From: Brochothrix campestris
Lineage (GTDB): Bacteria > Bacillota > Bacilli > Lactobacillales > Listeriaceae
Direction: 5' to 3'
DNA: 64,000 bases
NCBI RefSeq assembly: GCF_046058945.1
Contig: NZ_CP175511.1
Location: 682,001 to 746,000 of the forward strand
Shown: piece after piece, positions 9,253-17,173 of the stretch
Layout: the number at the start of each line of letters is the position of its first letter
Position numbering within the stretch: position 1 is the first letter of the stretch
The notes under the pieces: generated by a model
What the model was told of the DNA's origin: nothing
The model's database searches: none
The model's input: the letters and a program-made list of their open reading frames with translations, nothing else
Program-made: the position numbers and the translations under genes

Positions 9253-9767
9253 GTTGCATACTTCTAACGGGTTGCAGTCACTTTCGTTCCTCCAGTTCCA
9301 TCAGCTAACTTCTGTGATATTTCAGCTAAAAGGCAGCGACGGCAAATAGTCGCAGACCTTTTCCCTTCCAATATCTTCGAAGTTGAACGAGCTGCTGTCA
9401 CTTTTGTTCTTCCAGTTCCATCAGCTAACTTCTGGGATATTTCAGCTAAAAGGCAGCGACGGGAAATAGTCGCAGACCTTTTCCCTTCCAATATCTTCGA
9501 AGTTGAACGAGCTAGTGTCACTTTCGTTCCTCCAGTTCCATCAGCTAACTTCTGGGATATTTCAGCTAAAAGGCAGCGACGGCAAATAGTCGCAGACCTT
9601 TTCCCTTCCAATATCTTCGAAGTTGAACGAGCTGCTGTCACTTTTGTTCTTCCAGTTCCATCAACCAGAAACTTTCAACTTTCAGGAAAATGATTGCGAC
9701 GGTGAATAATCGCTCACATTTCCCTTCCAAGTTGCTTACTTCTAACGGGTTGCAGTCACTTTCGTTC
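9253..9767 (-). repeat. Tandem 120-bp array of the hairpin repeat unit (R2)
   Basis: Three nearly identical units (9301-9420, 9421-9540, 9541-9660) repeat with an exact 120-bp period and differ at only a few bases. A diverged fourth part (9661-9767) resembles R1. A 37-bp direct repeat with one mismatch (9253-9289 and 9731-9767) bounds the array. Each unit folds into nested helices. In the second unit these are AGCT 9423-9426/9510-9513, AACTTC 9427-9432/GAAGTT 9499-9504, GATATT 9436-9441/AATATC 9490-9495, AAAAGG 9448-9453/CCTTTT 9477-9482 and GCGAC 9456-9460/GTCGC 9469-9473. The same unit occurs singly at 50.5 and 15.7 kb. It ends 1 bp from the nitroreductase stop codon. Confidence 0.9.
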
Positions 9768-9768
9768 T

Positions 9769-10371
9769 TTATTCACCAAAAACAAGAACTCGTTCAGCAA
9801 TTGGTGCAAATTCTTTATCGCCAGCAGGTGCTGCAATGTTTCCGATTGGCATTTGAGCAGTTAAGCGCCATTCAGCAGGAAGTTCCCAAGCAGCTTTTAC
9901 TTCATCTTCAATTAGGTTAGAATAATGTTGTAATGAACCACCGATGTTTTCTTGAGCAAGAGCTGTCCAAACTGCAAAAGCAGCAATCCCAGCAGATTGT
10001 TCTGACCATAATGGGAAGTTATCTGCGTATAATGGAAAACCAGCTTGTAAGCCAGAGACAATGCTAGTGTCTTCAAAGAAAAGAACGGTCCCAACACCAG
10101 CGTTAAAGGAAGCAATTTTACCTTCAGTTGCAGCAAATGCTTCAGCAGGAGTTACTTTACGTAACGCTTCTAAAACGATTGCCCATAATTTAGCACTTTC
10201 GTCACCATATAATACAACCGCTTTAGTTGTTTGTGAGTTGAAAGCAGAAGGTGAGTGAGCAATAGCAGCTTGAATTGTTTCAGTAATTTGTGCGTTTGAT
10301 AAGTTGGTGTTCGTATCCAATGCATAGATTGAACGACGTTTTTGAGATGCTTCTAAAAATAAGTTAGACAT
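9769..10371 (-). CDS. Nitroreductase family protein (FMN-dependent, NfnB/HBN1-like)
   Basis: Predicted FMN-dependent NAD(P)H oxidoreductase of the nitroreductase fold; the physiological substrate is unknown. The 200 residues show the family's N-terminal flavin-binding segment (EASQKRRSIYALD), HSPSAFNSQTTKAVVLYG, the glycine-containing AGIAAFAVWTALAQENIGGSLQHY and a C-terminal MPIGNIAAPAGDKEFAPIAERVLVF. This pattern matches the short YodC/HBN1-type nitroreductases often repressed by fatty acid or redox regulators. The ATG at 10371 has a GGGG-containing ribosome site. It is monocistronic, with a good promoter and a cre-like site, and its 3' end runs straight into repeat array R2. Confidence 0.88.
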   Translation of the reverse strand: MSNLFLEASQKRRSIYALDTNTNLSNAQITETIQAAIAHSPSAFNSQTTKAVVLYGDESAKLWAIVLEALRKVTPAEAFAATEGKIASFNAGVGTVLFFEDTSIVSGLQAGFPLYADNFPLWSEQSAGIAAFAVWTALAQENIGGSLQHYSNLIEDEVKAAWELPAEWRLTAQMPIGNIAAPAGDKEFAPIAERVLVFGE

Positions 10372-10394
10372 GTTAAGTAATCCCCTTTTTTATG

Positions 10395-10446
10395 TGATAG
10401 CGTTATCTACTTACAATAGTATAGCTCCTATCTTTTGATATGTAAA
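10395..10446 (-). promoter_or_regulatory. Nitroreductase promoter with cre-like site
   Basis: On the minus strand: TTTACA (10441-10446), 17 bp spacer, TATACT (10418-10423). Just downstream, TGATAGCGTTATCT (10395-10408) matches the CcpA site consensus at 12 of 14 positions by my reading, a position suited to repression. Confidence 0.55.
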
Positions 10447-10525
10447 GTGAAAAAGTTAACTTTTTTTGAAAAAGATATAAATCTGTCGTAAAAAGGCATT
10501 TAAGTTAATACAAAGGCAGAGAGAC

Positions 10526-10534
10526 TGTTATAAT
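10526..10534 (+). promoter_or_regulatory. Extended -10 promoter of the cvpA-mutS2 operon
   Basis: TGT-TATAAT with the hexamer at 10529-10534, 46 bp before the start codon; only a weak -35 is seen. Confidence 0.55.
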
Positions 10535-10579
10535 AGACAAAGGAATTAAAGTAACAGCTCCACAGAAAGGAAGAAGGTA

Positions 10580-11101
10580 ATGATTGTAACAATCGGAATC
10601 AGCCTGTTGCTGTTAATCGGTGTCTTTAATGGGATGCGCCAAGGGGCAGTGAAGTATATCTTGAAGTTTGTCGGCTTAATTGTCGTGTGGCTCATTGCCT
10701 ATATGTACTATAAACCATTAGCACAACATCTAACGTTTATTACCTTTGATGTCTCAAACGAATCAGCCTTGTCATTTTTAAACAGTGAGGTTGTATTTTA
10801 TAACGTCATTGCCTTTGCGATTATTTTTACCGTCAGCTCGATTGTCGTTAAAATTATAATTACTTTGATTAACGCAGTGACACAGTTACCCATCTTAAAA
10901 CAATTAAATGGTCTTATCGGTGGTGTACTTGGCTTTGTTATCTTTTATGCCGTGATATTTATGGTGCTGAATTTTTCATTGCTCTTTTCAAGCGAAACGA
11001 TTCAAACAGCCTATCAATCGTCACAATTAGCGCAATGGATGGTGACAGAAACCCCCTTATTATCCGATTATTTTTATCATTGGATGATACAATATAAGTA
11101 A
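10580..11101 (+). CDS. CvpA family membrane protein
   Basis: A 173-residue integral membrane protein with four predicted hydrophobic segments (about residues 3-20, 25-45, 75-100 and 110-140). It matches the CvpA/colicin V production family in length and in motifs GVFNGMRQGAVKYILKFVGLI and QLNGLIGGVLGFVIFYAVIFM. CvpA proteins affect envelope stability but the molecular role is unclear. It stands directly before mutS2, as yshB does in Bacillus and the equivalent gene in Listeria; rnhC and zapA, which often precede it, are not here. Start ATG follows AAAGGAAGAAGG. Confidence 0.85.
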   Translation: MIVTIGISLLLLIGVFNGMRQGAVKYILKFVGLIVVWLIAYMYYKPLAQHLTFITFDVSNESALSFLNSEVVFYNVIAFAIIFTVSSIVVKIIITLINAVTQLPILKQLNGLIGGVLGFVIFYAVIFMVLNFSLLFSSETIQTAYQSSQLAQWMVTETPLLSDYFYHWMIQYK

Positions 11102-11129
11102 TTAAAATGGAACTATGGAAGGTGAGCAC

Positions 11130-13484
11130 ATGAATAAAAAGGTAGCAGCAGTACTCGAATTCGAAAAAATTAAACAGCGTCTAATTGAACAAGTTGTATC
11201 AAGCTTAGGCGAAAAACATATCCATGGCTTAAAGCCAGCAACGGACTTAACCGCCGTACAAGAACGGTTAGCTCAAACAGATGAGGCAGCCAAAGTGTTA
11301 CGTTTACGTGGAGAAGCGCCTTTACAGGGCATCCATGACGTCACCTTTGCCCTGAAAAGACTTGAAATCGGTGCCGACTTAAATGGTACAGAACTGTATC
11401 AGGTTGCCCGCAACTTACAAGTTGCTCGTCTCTTTAAGGCGTTTATCATGCAATTCGAAACAAATGGGATTGAGATGCCTGCGTTAACGAAATTAGCAGA
11501 ATCACTTGTCCCCTTGCTTGATATTGAAAAAGAAGTGCTAGAATCAATTGATGAAACGGGATATGTGATGGATGCAGCGAGTACAGAGTTGCGGGCGATT
11601 CGTTCAGCCTTGGTTCGCTCAGAAGGGTATGTACGCGAAAAATTGGAAGGTATCATCCGCTCACGTTCAGCGAGTAAAATGTTATCTGATGCCATCATAA
11701 CAATACGTAACGACCGCTATGTTATTCCAGTCAAAATCGAATACAAAGGTCAGTTTGGTGGGATTGTACACGATCAATCTGCTTCGGGGCAAACACTCTT
11801 TATTGAACCGCAGGCCGTGGTTGATTTAAATAATGAGCGACGTGAACTTCAGGTGAAAGAACGACATGAAGTGGCTCGTATCCTAAAAGAATTATCGGTG
11901 GCAATTGAACCGTTTACGAATGAAATTAGCCATAATACACATCAATTAGGTGTGTTTGACTTTACCTTTGCAAAGGCTCGTTTAGGGAAACAAATGAACG
12001 CAGTGACACCGTTAATGAATGATCAACGTCGTGTTAACTTAATTGATGCCCGTCACCCGCTAATTAATCCGGCCGATATTGTCCCGAATGATATTTATGT
12101 CGGAGGCGATTTTGAGGCATTAATCATTACCGGACCGAATACCGGTGGTAAAACAATCACGCTCAAAACACTTGGTTTATTAGCGATGATGGCACAGTCT
12201 GGGTTGCAAATCCCCGCTGAAGTAGGGTCAGAGTTACCAATATACAGTCAAATTTTCGCCGATATTGGTGATGAACAGTCAATCGAACAATCACTCTCAA
12301 CCTTTTCTTCTCATATGACGAACATCGTGCATATTTTTAAAGAAGTTGATGAAAATAGTCTCGTGTTATTCGATGAATTAGGTGCGGGAACAGATCCACA
12401 AGAAGGAGCGGCCTTAGCGATTGCTATTCTCGATGCGATGCACCAAACGGGGGCACAAATTATGGCAACGACGCATTATCCCGAACTAAAAGCGTTTGCC
12501 TATAACCGTAGCTATACAATGAATGCATCGGTTGAATTTGATGTAGAAACGTTAAAACCAACCTATCGTTTGCAAATCGGTATCCCTGGTCGCTCGAACG
12601 CGTTTGATATTTCGCAACGATTAGGCTTACCAGCCGATGTGATTGATAGTGCCCGCGGTCTTGTTGATGAAGAAAGTACCGACTTAAACAATATGATTTC
12701 AGAATTAGAAGACATGCGCCAACAAGCCGAAGTACGGTTTGAAGAAGCGGTGGAGACCGTGCATGAAGCAAGCGCGCTTCATAAACAATTGGAAGAAGCG
12801 CTTGTTTCTTATGAGACGAATAAAAATCGTCTGTTGGATCATGCCAATTCGAAGGCCAATGCGGTAATTATGAATGCGGAAGAAACAGCGGATAAAATCA
12901 TTAAAGAATTACGCGAAATGCAGAGTATGCAACGCAGTCAGTTTAAAGAACATGAACTGATTGAACGGCGCCATCAACTGTCAGAAGCACGACCAAAAAC
13001 ACTCAAAAAAGGGCCGATTGTGAAACCGAAAGTTACCAATCATGTGTTAGCTGTCGGTGATACGGTTCGTGTTGAATCACTCGGGCAAAAAGGTGAGTTA
13101 ATCAAACGAGTGGATAAGAAAAGTTGGCAGGTGCAAATGGGCCATATGAAGACAACCATTAAAGAAACGAATATGACCTATGTCACAACTGAAAAACCGC
13201 AAGAACAGCGCTTTTTAACGACAATTAAGCGTGAGAGTCATGTGAAAACAGAGTTGGATTTACGAGGTGCACGCTATGAAGATGCGGTTCATCGCTTGGA
13301 CAAGTACTTAGACGAAGCATTACTAGCGGGCTATGCCCAAGTATCAATCATTCACGGAAAAGGAACAGGGGCGCTTAGACAGGGTGTACAAGACTATTTG
13401 AAGCAACATCGTCTCGTTAAAGGCTATCATCATGGTGCAGCAGCTGAAGGTGGTAATGGTATGACGGTTGTCGAACTTAAGTAA
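11130..13484 (+). CDS. mutS2: Endonuclease/ATPase MutS2
   Basis: MutS2 binds branched DNA or collided ribosomes and acts in recombination control or ribosome rescue, without mismatch repair activity. From the chosen start it is 784 residues. Order: MutS core and clamp (about 1-290), ATPase with Walker A GPNTGGKT (about 333), Walker B LVLFDELGAGTDP, a coiled-coil stretch (about 510-620, EELREMQSMQRSQFKEHELIERRHQ), a KOW-like linker, and the C-terminal Smr nuclease domain (LDLRGARYEDAVHRL...IHGKGTGALRQGVQ). The ATG at 11130 lies 8 bases from GGAAGGTGAG; an ATG at 11115 would put the ribosome site inside the gene. It follows cvpA by 28 bp. Confidence 0.95.
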   Translation: MNKKVAAVLEFEKIKQRLIEQVVSSLGEKHIHGLKPATDLTAVQERLAQTDEAAKVLRLRGEAPLQGIHDVTFALKRLEIGADLNGTELYQVARNLQVARLFKAFIMQFETNGIEMPALTKLAESLVPLLDIEKEVLESIDETGYVMDAASTELRAIRSALVRSEGYVREKLEGIIRSRSASKMLSDAIITIRNDRYVIPVKIEYKGQFGGIVHDQSASGQTLFIEPQAVVDLNNERRELQVKERHEVARILKELSVAIEPFTNEISHNTHQLGVFDFTFAKARLGKQMNAVTPLMNDQRRVNLIDARHPLINPADIVPNDIYVGGDFEALIITGPNTGGKTITLKTLGLLAMMAQSGLQIPAEVGSELPIYSQIFADIGDEQSIEQSLSTFSSHMTNIVHIFKEVDENSLVLFDELGAGTDPQEGAALAIAILDAMHQTGAQIMATTHYPELKAFAYNRSYTMNASVEFDVETLKPTYRLQIGIPGRSNAFDISQRLGLPADVIDSARGLVDEESTDLNNMISELEDMRQQAEVRFEEAVETVHEASALHKQLEEALVSYETNKNRLLDHANSKANAVIMNAEETADKIIKELREMQSMQRSQFKEHELIERRHQLSEARPKTLKKGPIVKPKVTNHVLAVGDTVRVESLGQKGELIKRVDKKSWQVQMGHMKTTIKETNMTYVTTEKPQEQRFLTTIKRESHVKTELDLRGARYEDAVHRLDKYLDEALLAGYAQVSIIHGKGTGALRQGVQDYLKQHRLVKGYHHGAAAEGGNGMTVVELK

Positions 13485-13514
13485 GCAGAAAAATAGACGA
13501 TGCGTCAGTTTCGG

Positions 13515-13523
13515 TGCTATACT
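13515..13523 (+). promoter_or_regulatory. Extended -10 promoter of trxA
   Basis: TGC-TATACT with the hexamer at 13518-13523, 78 bp before the trxA start; no terminator separates mutS2 from trxA, so read-through is also possible. Confidence 0.5.
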
Positions 13524-13601
13524 AATGCAATGAATAAAGGATCTATTCACATAACAATGAGCTTGTGTTGAACAAGCGTTAAATAAAGGGAGGAAATAAC
13601 A

Positions 13602-13919
13602 ATGAGTAATGTACAAGAAGTAACAGATGCAACATTTGCAACAGAAACAAAAGACGGTTTAGTATTAGTGGATTTTTGGGCACCTTGGTGTGGACCGTGT
13701 CGTATGGTTGCGCCTGTACTAGATGAAATCAGCGAAGAACTCGGAGAAAAAGTTAAAATCGTCAAAGTAAATGTCGATGATAATCAAGCAACATCAAAAG
13801 AATTTGGTGTTATGAGTATCCCAACATTAATCATTAAAAAAGATAACGAAGTGAAAGAAACAATTATTGGCTACCGTCCAAAAGAAGAGTTAGACGAAGC
13901 AATTGCCAAATATTTATAG
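13602..13919 (+). CDS. trxA: Thioredoxin
   Basis: Small dithiol oxidoreductase reduced by thioredoxin reductase; it supplies electrons to ribonucleotide reductase and keeps cytosolic thiols reduced. The 105 residues carry the active site WAPWCGPCRM near residue 29, the cis-proline MSIPTLIIKK near 74, and the usual thioredoxin length. The start has a strong GGGAGG site. In Listeria and Bacillus it also sits between mutS2 and uvrC; here aldA, a regulator-like gene and a repeat separate it from uvrC. A strong terminator follows. Confidence 0.97.
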   Translation: MSNVQEVTDATFATETKDGLVLVDFWAPWCGPCRMVAPVLDEISEELGEKVKIVKVNVDDNQATSKEFGVMSIPTLIIKKDNEVKETIIGYRPKEELDEAIAKYL

Positions 13920-13952
13920 GAATTAAACTGGAATCAAATGCTAAGAAGTCTC

Positions 13953-13987
13953 AAACCGAAACGGATATTTCCGTTTCGGTTTTTTTA
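13953..13987 (+). terminator. Rho-independent terminator of trxA
   Basis: Stem AAACCGAAACGGA/TCCGTTTCGGTTT followed by T residues. Confidence 0.93.
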
Positions 13988-14030
13988 TATGAAACGAATT
14001 CAAAAAGTGGCGATATATATTTAAAAGCGA

Positions 14031-14058
14031 TATAATTTAATGTGTGATAGCGCTTACA
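14031..14058 (+). promoter_or_regulatory. aldA promoter -10 and cre-like operator
   Basis: TATAAT at 14031-14036 is followed by TGATAGCGCTTACA at 14045-14058, which matches the CcpA site consensus at all but one of 14 positions. A site just downstream of the -10 would give carbon catabolite repression. Confidence 0.65.
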
Positions 14059-14093
14059 AGGTGTTGTTACATCAAACTAAAAGGGGTGGCAAA

Positions 14094-15527
14094 ATGTCAG
14101 ATAAAAAACTACAGTTTTATATCAATGGGGCGTTTGAAGACGGAACAGACTTTGATGAGGTGTTAGATCCATCAACCAATAAGGTGTTATCATTGGTACC
14201 ACGTGCAACACAAGCACAGGTCGATCGTGCGATTGCAGCAGCTAAAGCGGCACAAGATGAGTGGGAAGCATTACCTGCAATTGAACGTGCCGGTTATTTG
14301 AAGAAAATCGCTAATAAAATCCGTGAAAAAGCACACGTATTCATTGAATTGATTAAAACTGAAGGTGGAAAAGTACAGGGGTTAGCTGAGACCGAAGTGT
14401 ATTTCACAGCTGATTACCTTGATTATATGGCAGAATGGGCACGACGATATGAGGGTGAAATTATCCAAAGTGATCGTCCAAATGAAAATATCTTTTTATT
14501 CAAGCGTGCGATTGGTGTCACGACTGGTATTTTACCTTGGAACTTTCCGTTCTTTTTAATTGCCCGAAAAATGGCACCTGCACTTGTAACAGGGAACACA
14601 ATCGTTGTAAAACCTTCAACACTCACACCAGAAAATGCGTACGAATTCGCTAAACTTGTTGATGAAGTCGGCTTGCCTAAAGGTGTCTTCAATTTAGTAA
14701 CAGGTGGAGGTGCAACCGTCGGTAATCGTTTAGCCAGTCATCCCGATGTTGGCATGGTTAGCATTACCGGTAGTGTGTCTGCGGGGCAAAAAGTGATGGA
14801 AGCTGCAGCTGAAAACATTACGAAAGTATCGCTTGAACTAGGTGGCAAGGCGCCCGCCATTGTGATGCCTGATGCCGATTTAGACTTGGCAGCAAAAGCA
14901 ATTGTTGATTCCCGTGTTATTAATACGGGACAAGTGTGTAACTGTGCAGAACGTGTGTATGTACATGCCGATATCCAAGAAGTATTTATACAAAAATTAG
15001 TCAATCTGATGAGTGCTGTTAAATATGGCAACACAAGTGAAATTAGTGATTTGCATATGGGCCCATTAATTGATGCGAAGTCTGTTGATAGTGTTGAAGC
15101 GAAGGTGAAAAAAGCGCAAGAACAAGGTGGACGTGTTGTTCTTGGTGGTAAACGTGTAGCCGGTGAAGGGAATTTCTTTGAACCGACGGTTATTGTCGAT
15201 GTAACAAATGAAATGGCAATCATCCAAGAAGAGGTTTTTGGTCCAGTTTTACCAATTGTAGTGTTCACATCTTTAGAAGAAGTGATTGGCTTAGCGAATG
15301 ACAGTGAGTTTGGTCTAACGTCATCTGTTTATACGTCAAACTTGAATACGGCTTTTAAGGTTGTTCGAGGCCTTAAATTTGGCGAAACATATATTAATCG
15401 TGAAAATTTTGAAGCAATGCAAGGCTTTCATGCGGGCTTTCGTAAATCAGGTATCGGTGGTGCCGATGGTAAACATGGCCTAGAAGAATATTTGCAAACA
15501 CAGGTTGTCTATTTAGAAACGAATTAA
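14094..15527 (+). CDS. aldA: NAD-dependent aldehyde dehydrogenase, AldA-like (lactaldehyde/glycolaldehyde type)
   Basis: Oxidises small hydroxy-aldehydes such as lactaldehyde or glycolaldehyde to the acids with NAD. The 477-residue protein has the ALDH layout: cofactor-binding GILPWNFPFFLIARKMAPALVTGNTIVVKPS, nucleotide loop SITGSVSAGQKV, general-base glutamate in LELGGKAP, and the catalytic cysteine near residue 282 in NTGQVCNCAERVYV, a form typical of E. coli AldA. I chose the ATG at 14094 after AAAAGGGGTGG; an upstream in-frame start at 14040 overlaps the promoter and cre-like site. Monocistronic and probably under CcpA control. It lies in an insertion relative to the Listeria trxA-uvrC order. 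Substrate is inferred. Confidence 0.88.
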   Translation: MSDKKLQFYINGAFEDGTDFDEVLDPSTNKVLSLVPRATQAQVDRAIAAAKAAQDEWEALPAIERAGYLKKIANKIREKAHVFIELIKTEGGKVQGLAETEVYFTADYLDYMAEWARRYEGEIIQSDRPNENIFLFKRAIGVTTGILPWNFPFFLIARKMAPALVTGNTIVVKPSTLTPENAYEFAKLVDEVGLPKGVFNLVTGGGATVGNRLASHPDVGMVSITGSVSAGQKVMEAAAENITKVSLELGGKAPAIVMPDADLDLAAKAIVDSRVINTGQVCNCAERVYVHADIQEVFIQKLVNLMSAVKYGNTSEISDLHMGPLIDAKSVDSVEAKVKKAQEQGGRVVLGGKRVAGEGNFFEPTVIVDVTNEMAIIQEEVFGPVLPIVVFTSLEEVIGLANDSEFGLTSSVYTSNLNTAFKVVRGLKFGETYINRENFEAMQGFHAGFRKSGIGGADGKHGLEEYLQTQVVYLETN

Positions 15528-15556
15528 AAGATAGTAAAATAATAAAAAAAGCCAGC

Positions 15557-15870
15557 CACTGAAGATAAACGCTCTTCTAGCTTGTCAATGTCTTGCTTCT
15601 CGGAGTCGGGTACCACTTGTTCACGCATCTCGAAGGCTCGTTTTTCCTACAACAAAAGTGAAATCAGCTCGTTCAACTTTAAAGATATTGGAATGGAAAA
15701 GAATAGCGACTGTTTACCGTCGCTGCCATTTATCTGAAAGGTAACAGCTTCTAGGTGATGTAACTAGAGAATATAACAGCATTTCTATTCCGCCTTATCA
15801 TCTCGTCAACAAAGTCACTGTAATAGCATGTCAAAGAAAATGAAGTTTATTTAGACTTTGTTTACAATTT
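15557..15870 (+). repeat. Terminator-associated modular repeat, copy R3
   Basis: Starts with ACTGAAGATAAACGCT and ends with AGACTTTGTTTACAATTT, the two ends of the family. The left module (CTTCTCGGAGTCGGGTACC) is the type seen in R1; the middle is the 120-bp hairpin unit (GTGAAATCAGCTCGTTCAAC, AGCGAC/GTCGCT); the right module has AACAAAGTCACTGTAATAGC as in R8 and R9. A short AGCCAGC remnant of the terminator hairpin lies directly before it (15550-15556), while the complete hairpin follows, as if the left copy has eroded. The remaining intergenic bases up to 16025 hold nothing else I recognise. Confidence 0.85.
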
Positions 15871-15905
15871 AAAGCCAGCGACTGTAAGACGTCGCTGGCT
15901 TTTTT
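15871..15905. terminator. Terminator hairpin at the right end of R3
   Basis: Stem AGCCAGCGAC/GTCGCTGGCT (15873-15900) followed by T residues; abuts repeat R3. Confidence 0.85.
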
Positions 15906-16025
15906 AGTCAAAAAACGTTGAAGTTTTTGAGAGTTGGTACTAGTAAGTAGCTGCCACAGGTTATCTGTCTAATTTAGAGGGCTTATATGAGCTTGTGTAC
16001 AATCAATTTAAAGTTACTATTTTTC

Positions 16026-17009
16026 TTAGTGATAAGAATCAATAAACGGTGTAAGTTCATTTTTTAAGTAACGGTACCATTTTCGCATCGTTGAAATAGA
16101 AATGTTATACCGTTGCGCAATCGTGTTTTGCGTTTCTGATGTACCAAAATTAAAGGGTGGTTGCTGCAACAAGTATGTCAAAGCAGCAGCAACTGAATTA
16201 ATTTGAGCATTTTGCAACTCTGGTGCTGTGGTCATTTGCAAGAAAACCTCACCAAGTAAATGCCGGGCAACATGTTGTTGCTCAGGTGACTTGTACCGTA
16301 CAAATTCATTTTCGAGAACAAGCATAATTTCTTGTTTATGCATGGCAGTATCAAGAAAGGTGCCCATATCCAATTGTTTATTTTCTAAGTAAAAGTCATG
16401 TGTAAAGGCAATGTTGAAAAATAACTGTTGCTGTTTAGTGAAATCTTGCTGCCAATTTGTTTCTTTATGATTGAGGAGGGAAAAAATAAGTCGTTCTTCT
16501 TTTTCTCCGAGAGTGATGGTATTTTCTAAGGCATAATAATGTGTATTTTCACGCACAAGCGTCACATAAAAGAGTTGGTCAAGTTGCTCACTACTATACG
16601 TATCTAATCCTTTGAGTGTGCGATGGTTAACGAAGTACTCTTGCGCATTCAGATGGTTGTGTAAGAGCCAATTATTTTGCGGTGTCCGTTCAAGGACATC
16701 AAATAAGCTGACTACACTATCATCAAACCAATGAACGACACGGTTGATTTGATAATCAGGAATCGATAAGCCACTAACGATTTGTTCATAAATTGTTTGT
16801 CCCATGTGATGTTCACTAAAATAACTTGCAAGTAGTGAGGGCAGTAAAGGATTTAAAGTTTCGTCCGAAAACGGTTCTAAAAAATCGGTATACGTGAGAA
16901 AATCATCATCTTGTTCAATGTAATGCTTAATATACGTTTCACAAATCGTGCGCCAGACAGTTTGGCGATCAATCGGGGCAGATGTTTTAAATGAGAGCTT
17001 GTCTCTCAT
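16026..17009 (-). CDS. Unrecognised protein with C-terminal helix-turn-helix (putative regulator)
   Basis: I do not recognise this 327-residue protein. It is soluble, rich in Gln, His and aromatic residues, and has no signal or membrane segment. Its C-terminus (about 260-320, INSVAAALTYLLQQP...TQNTIAQRYNISISTMRKWYRYLKNEL) looks like a helical bundle followed by a helix-turn-helix, reminiscent of the cyclin-like repeat of TFIIB or sigma-type recognition helices. The N-terminal 250 residues resemble no domain I can name, but could be a ligand- or partner-binding helical region. Start ATG follows AGAGGATTTACTT. It is convergent with aldA, separated by R3, and divergent from uvrC. Confidence 0.6.
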   Translation of the reverse strand: MRDKLSFKTSAPIDRQTVWRTICETYIKHYIEQDDDFLTYTDFLEPFSDETLNPLLPSLLASYFSEHHMGQTIYEQIVSGLSIPDYQINRVVHWFDDSVVSLFDVLERTPQNNWLLHNHLNAQEYFVNHRTLKGLDTYSSEQLDQLFYVTLVRENTHYYALENTITLGEKEERLIFSLLNHKETNWQQDFTKQQQLFFNIAFTHDFYLENKQLDMGTFLDTAMHKQEIMLVLENEFVRYKSPEQQHVARHLLGEVFLQMTTAPELQNAQINSVAAALTYLLQQPPFNFGTSETQNTIAQRYNISISTMRKWYRYLKNELTPFIDSYH

Positions 17010-17119
17010 AAGTAAATCCTCTTTTCTATTTCTATATTTGTCTATATTATCTAACAGTCTGAGGTTAGTTGCAAGTTTATCTCATTATCTTCGAACAAAG
17101 GTTGCTGCATTTCGCAAAG

Positions 17120-17149
17120 TTGCGAGTAGCTGACCAACTCAGTTATACT
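17120..17149 (+). promoter_or_regulatory. uvrC promoter
   Basis: TTGCGA (17120-17125), 18 bp spacer, TATACT (17144-17149), 25 bp before the start codon. Confidence 0.55.
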
Positions 17150-17173
17150 GAAGATGTATAAGGAGTGTAGCGA

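Noticed and set aside
9264..9641. Open reading frame of 125 residues with a 40-residue repeat
   Set aside because: It arises because the repeat period (120 bp) is a multiple of three. It has no convincing ribosome site, and the same DNA unit is non-coding in other copies.
9253..9767. CRISPR array
   Set aside because: Units are directly abutting and nearly identical over their whole 120 bp; there are no variable spacers and no cas genes.
14040..14093. Upstream extension of the aldA reading frame
   Set aside because: It runs through the -10 and cre-like site and has no ribosome site; the ATG at 14094 follows AAAAGGGGTGG.
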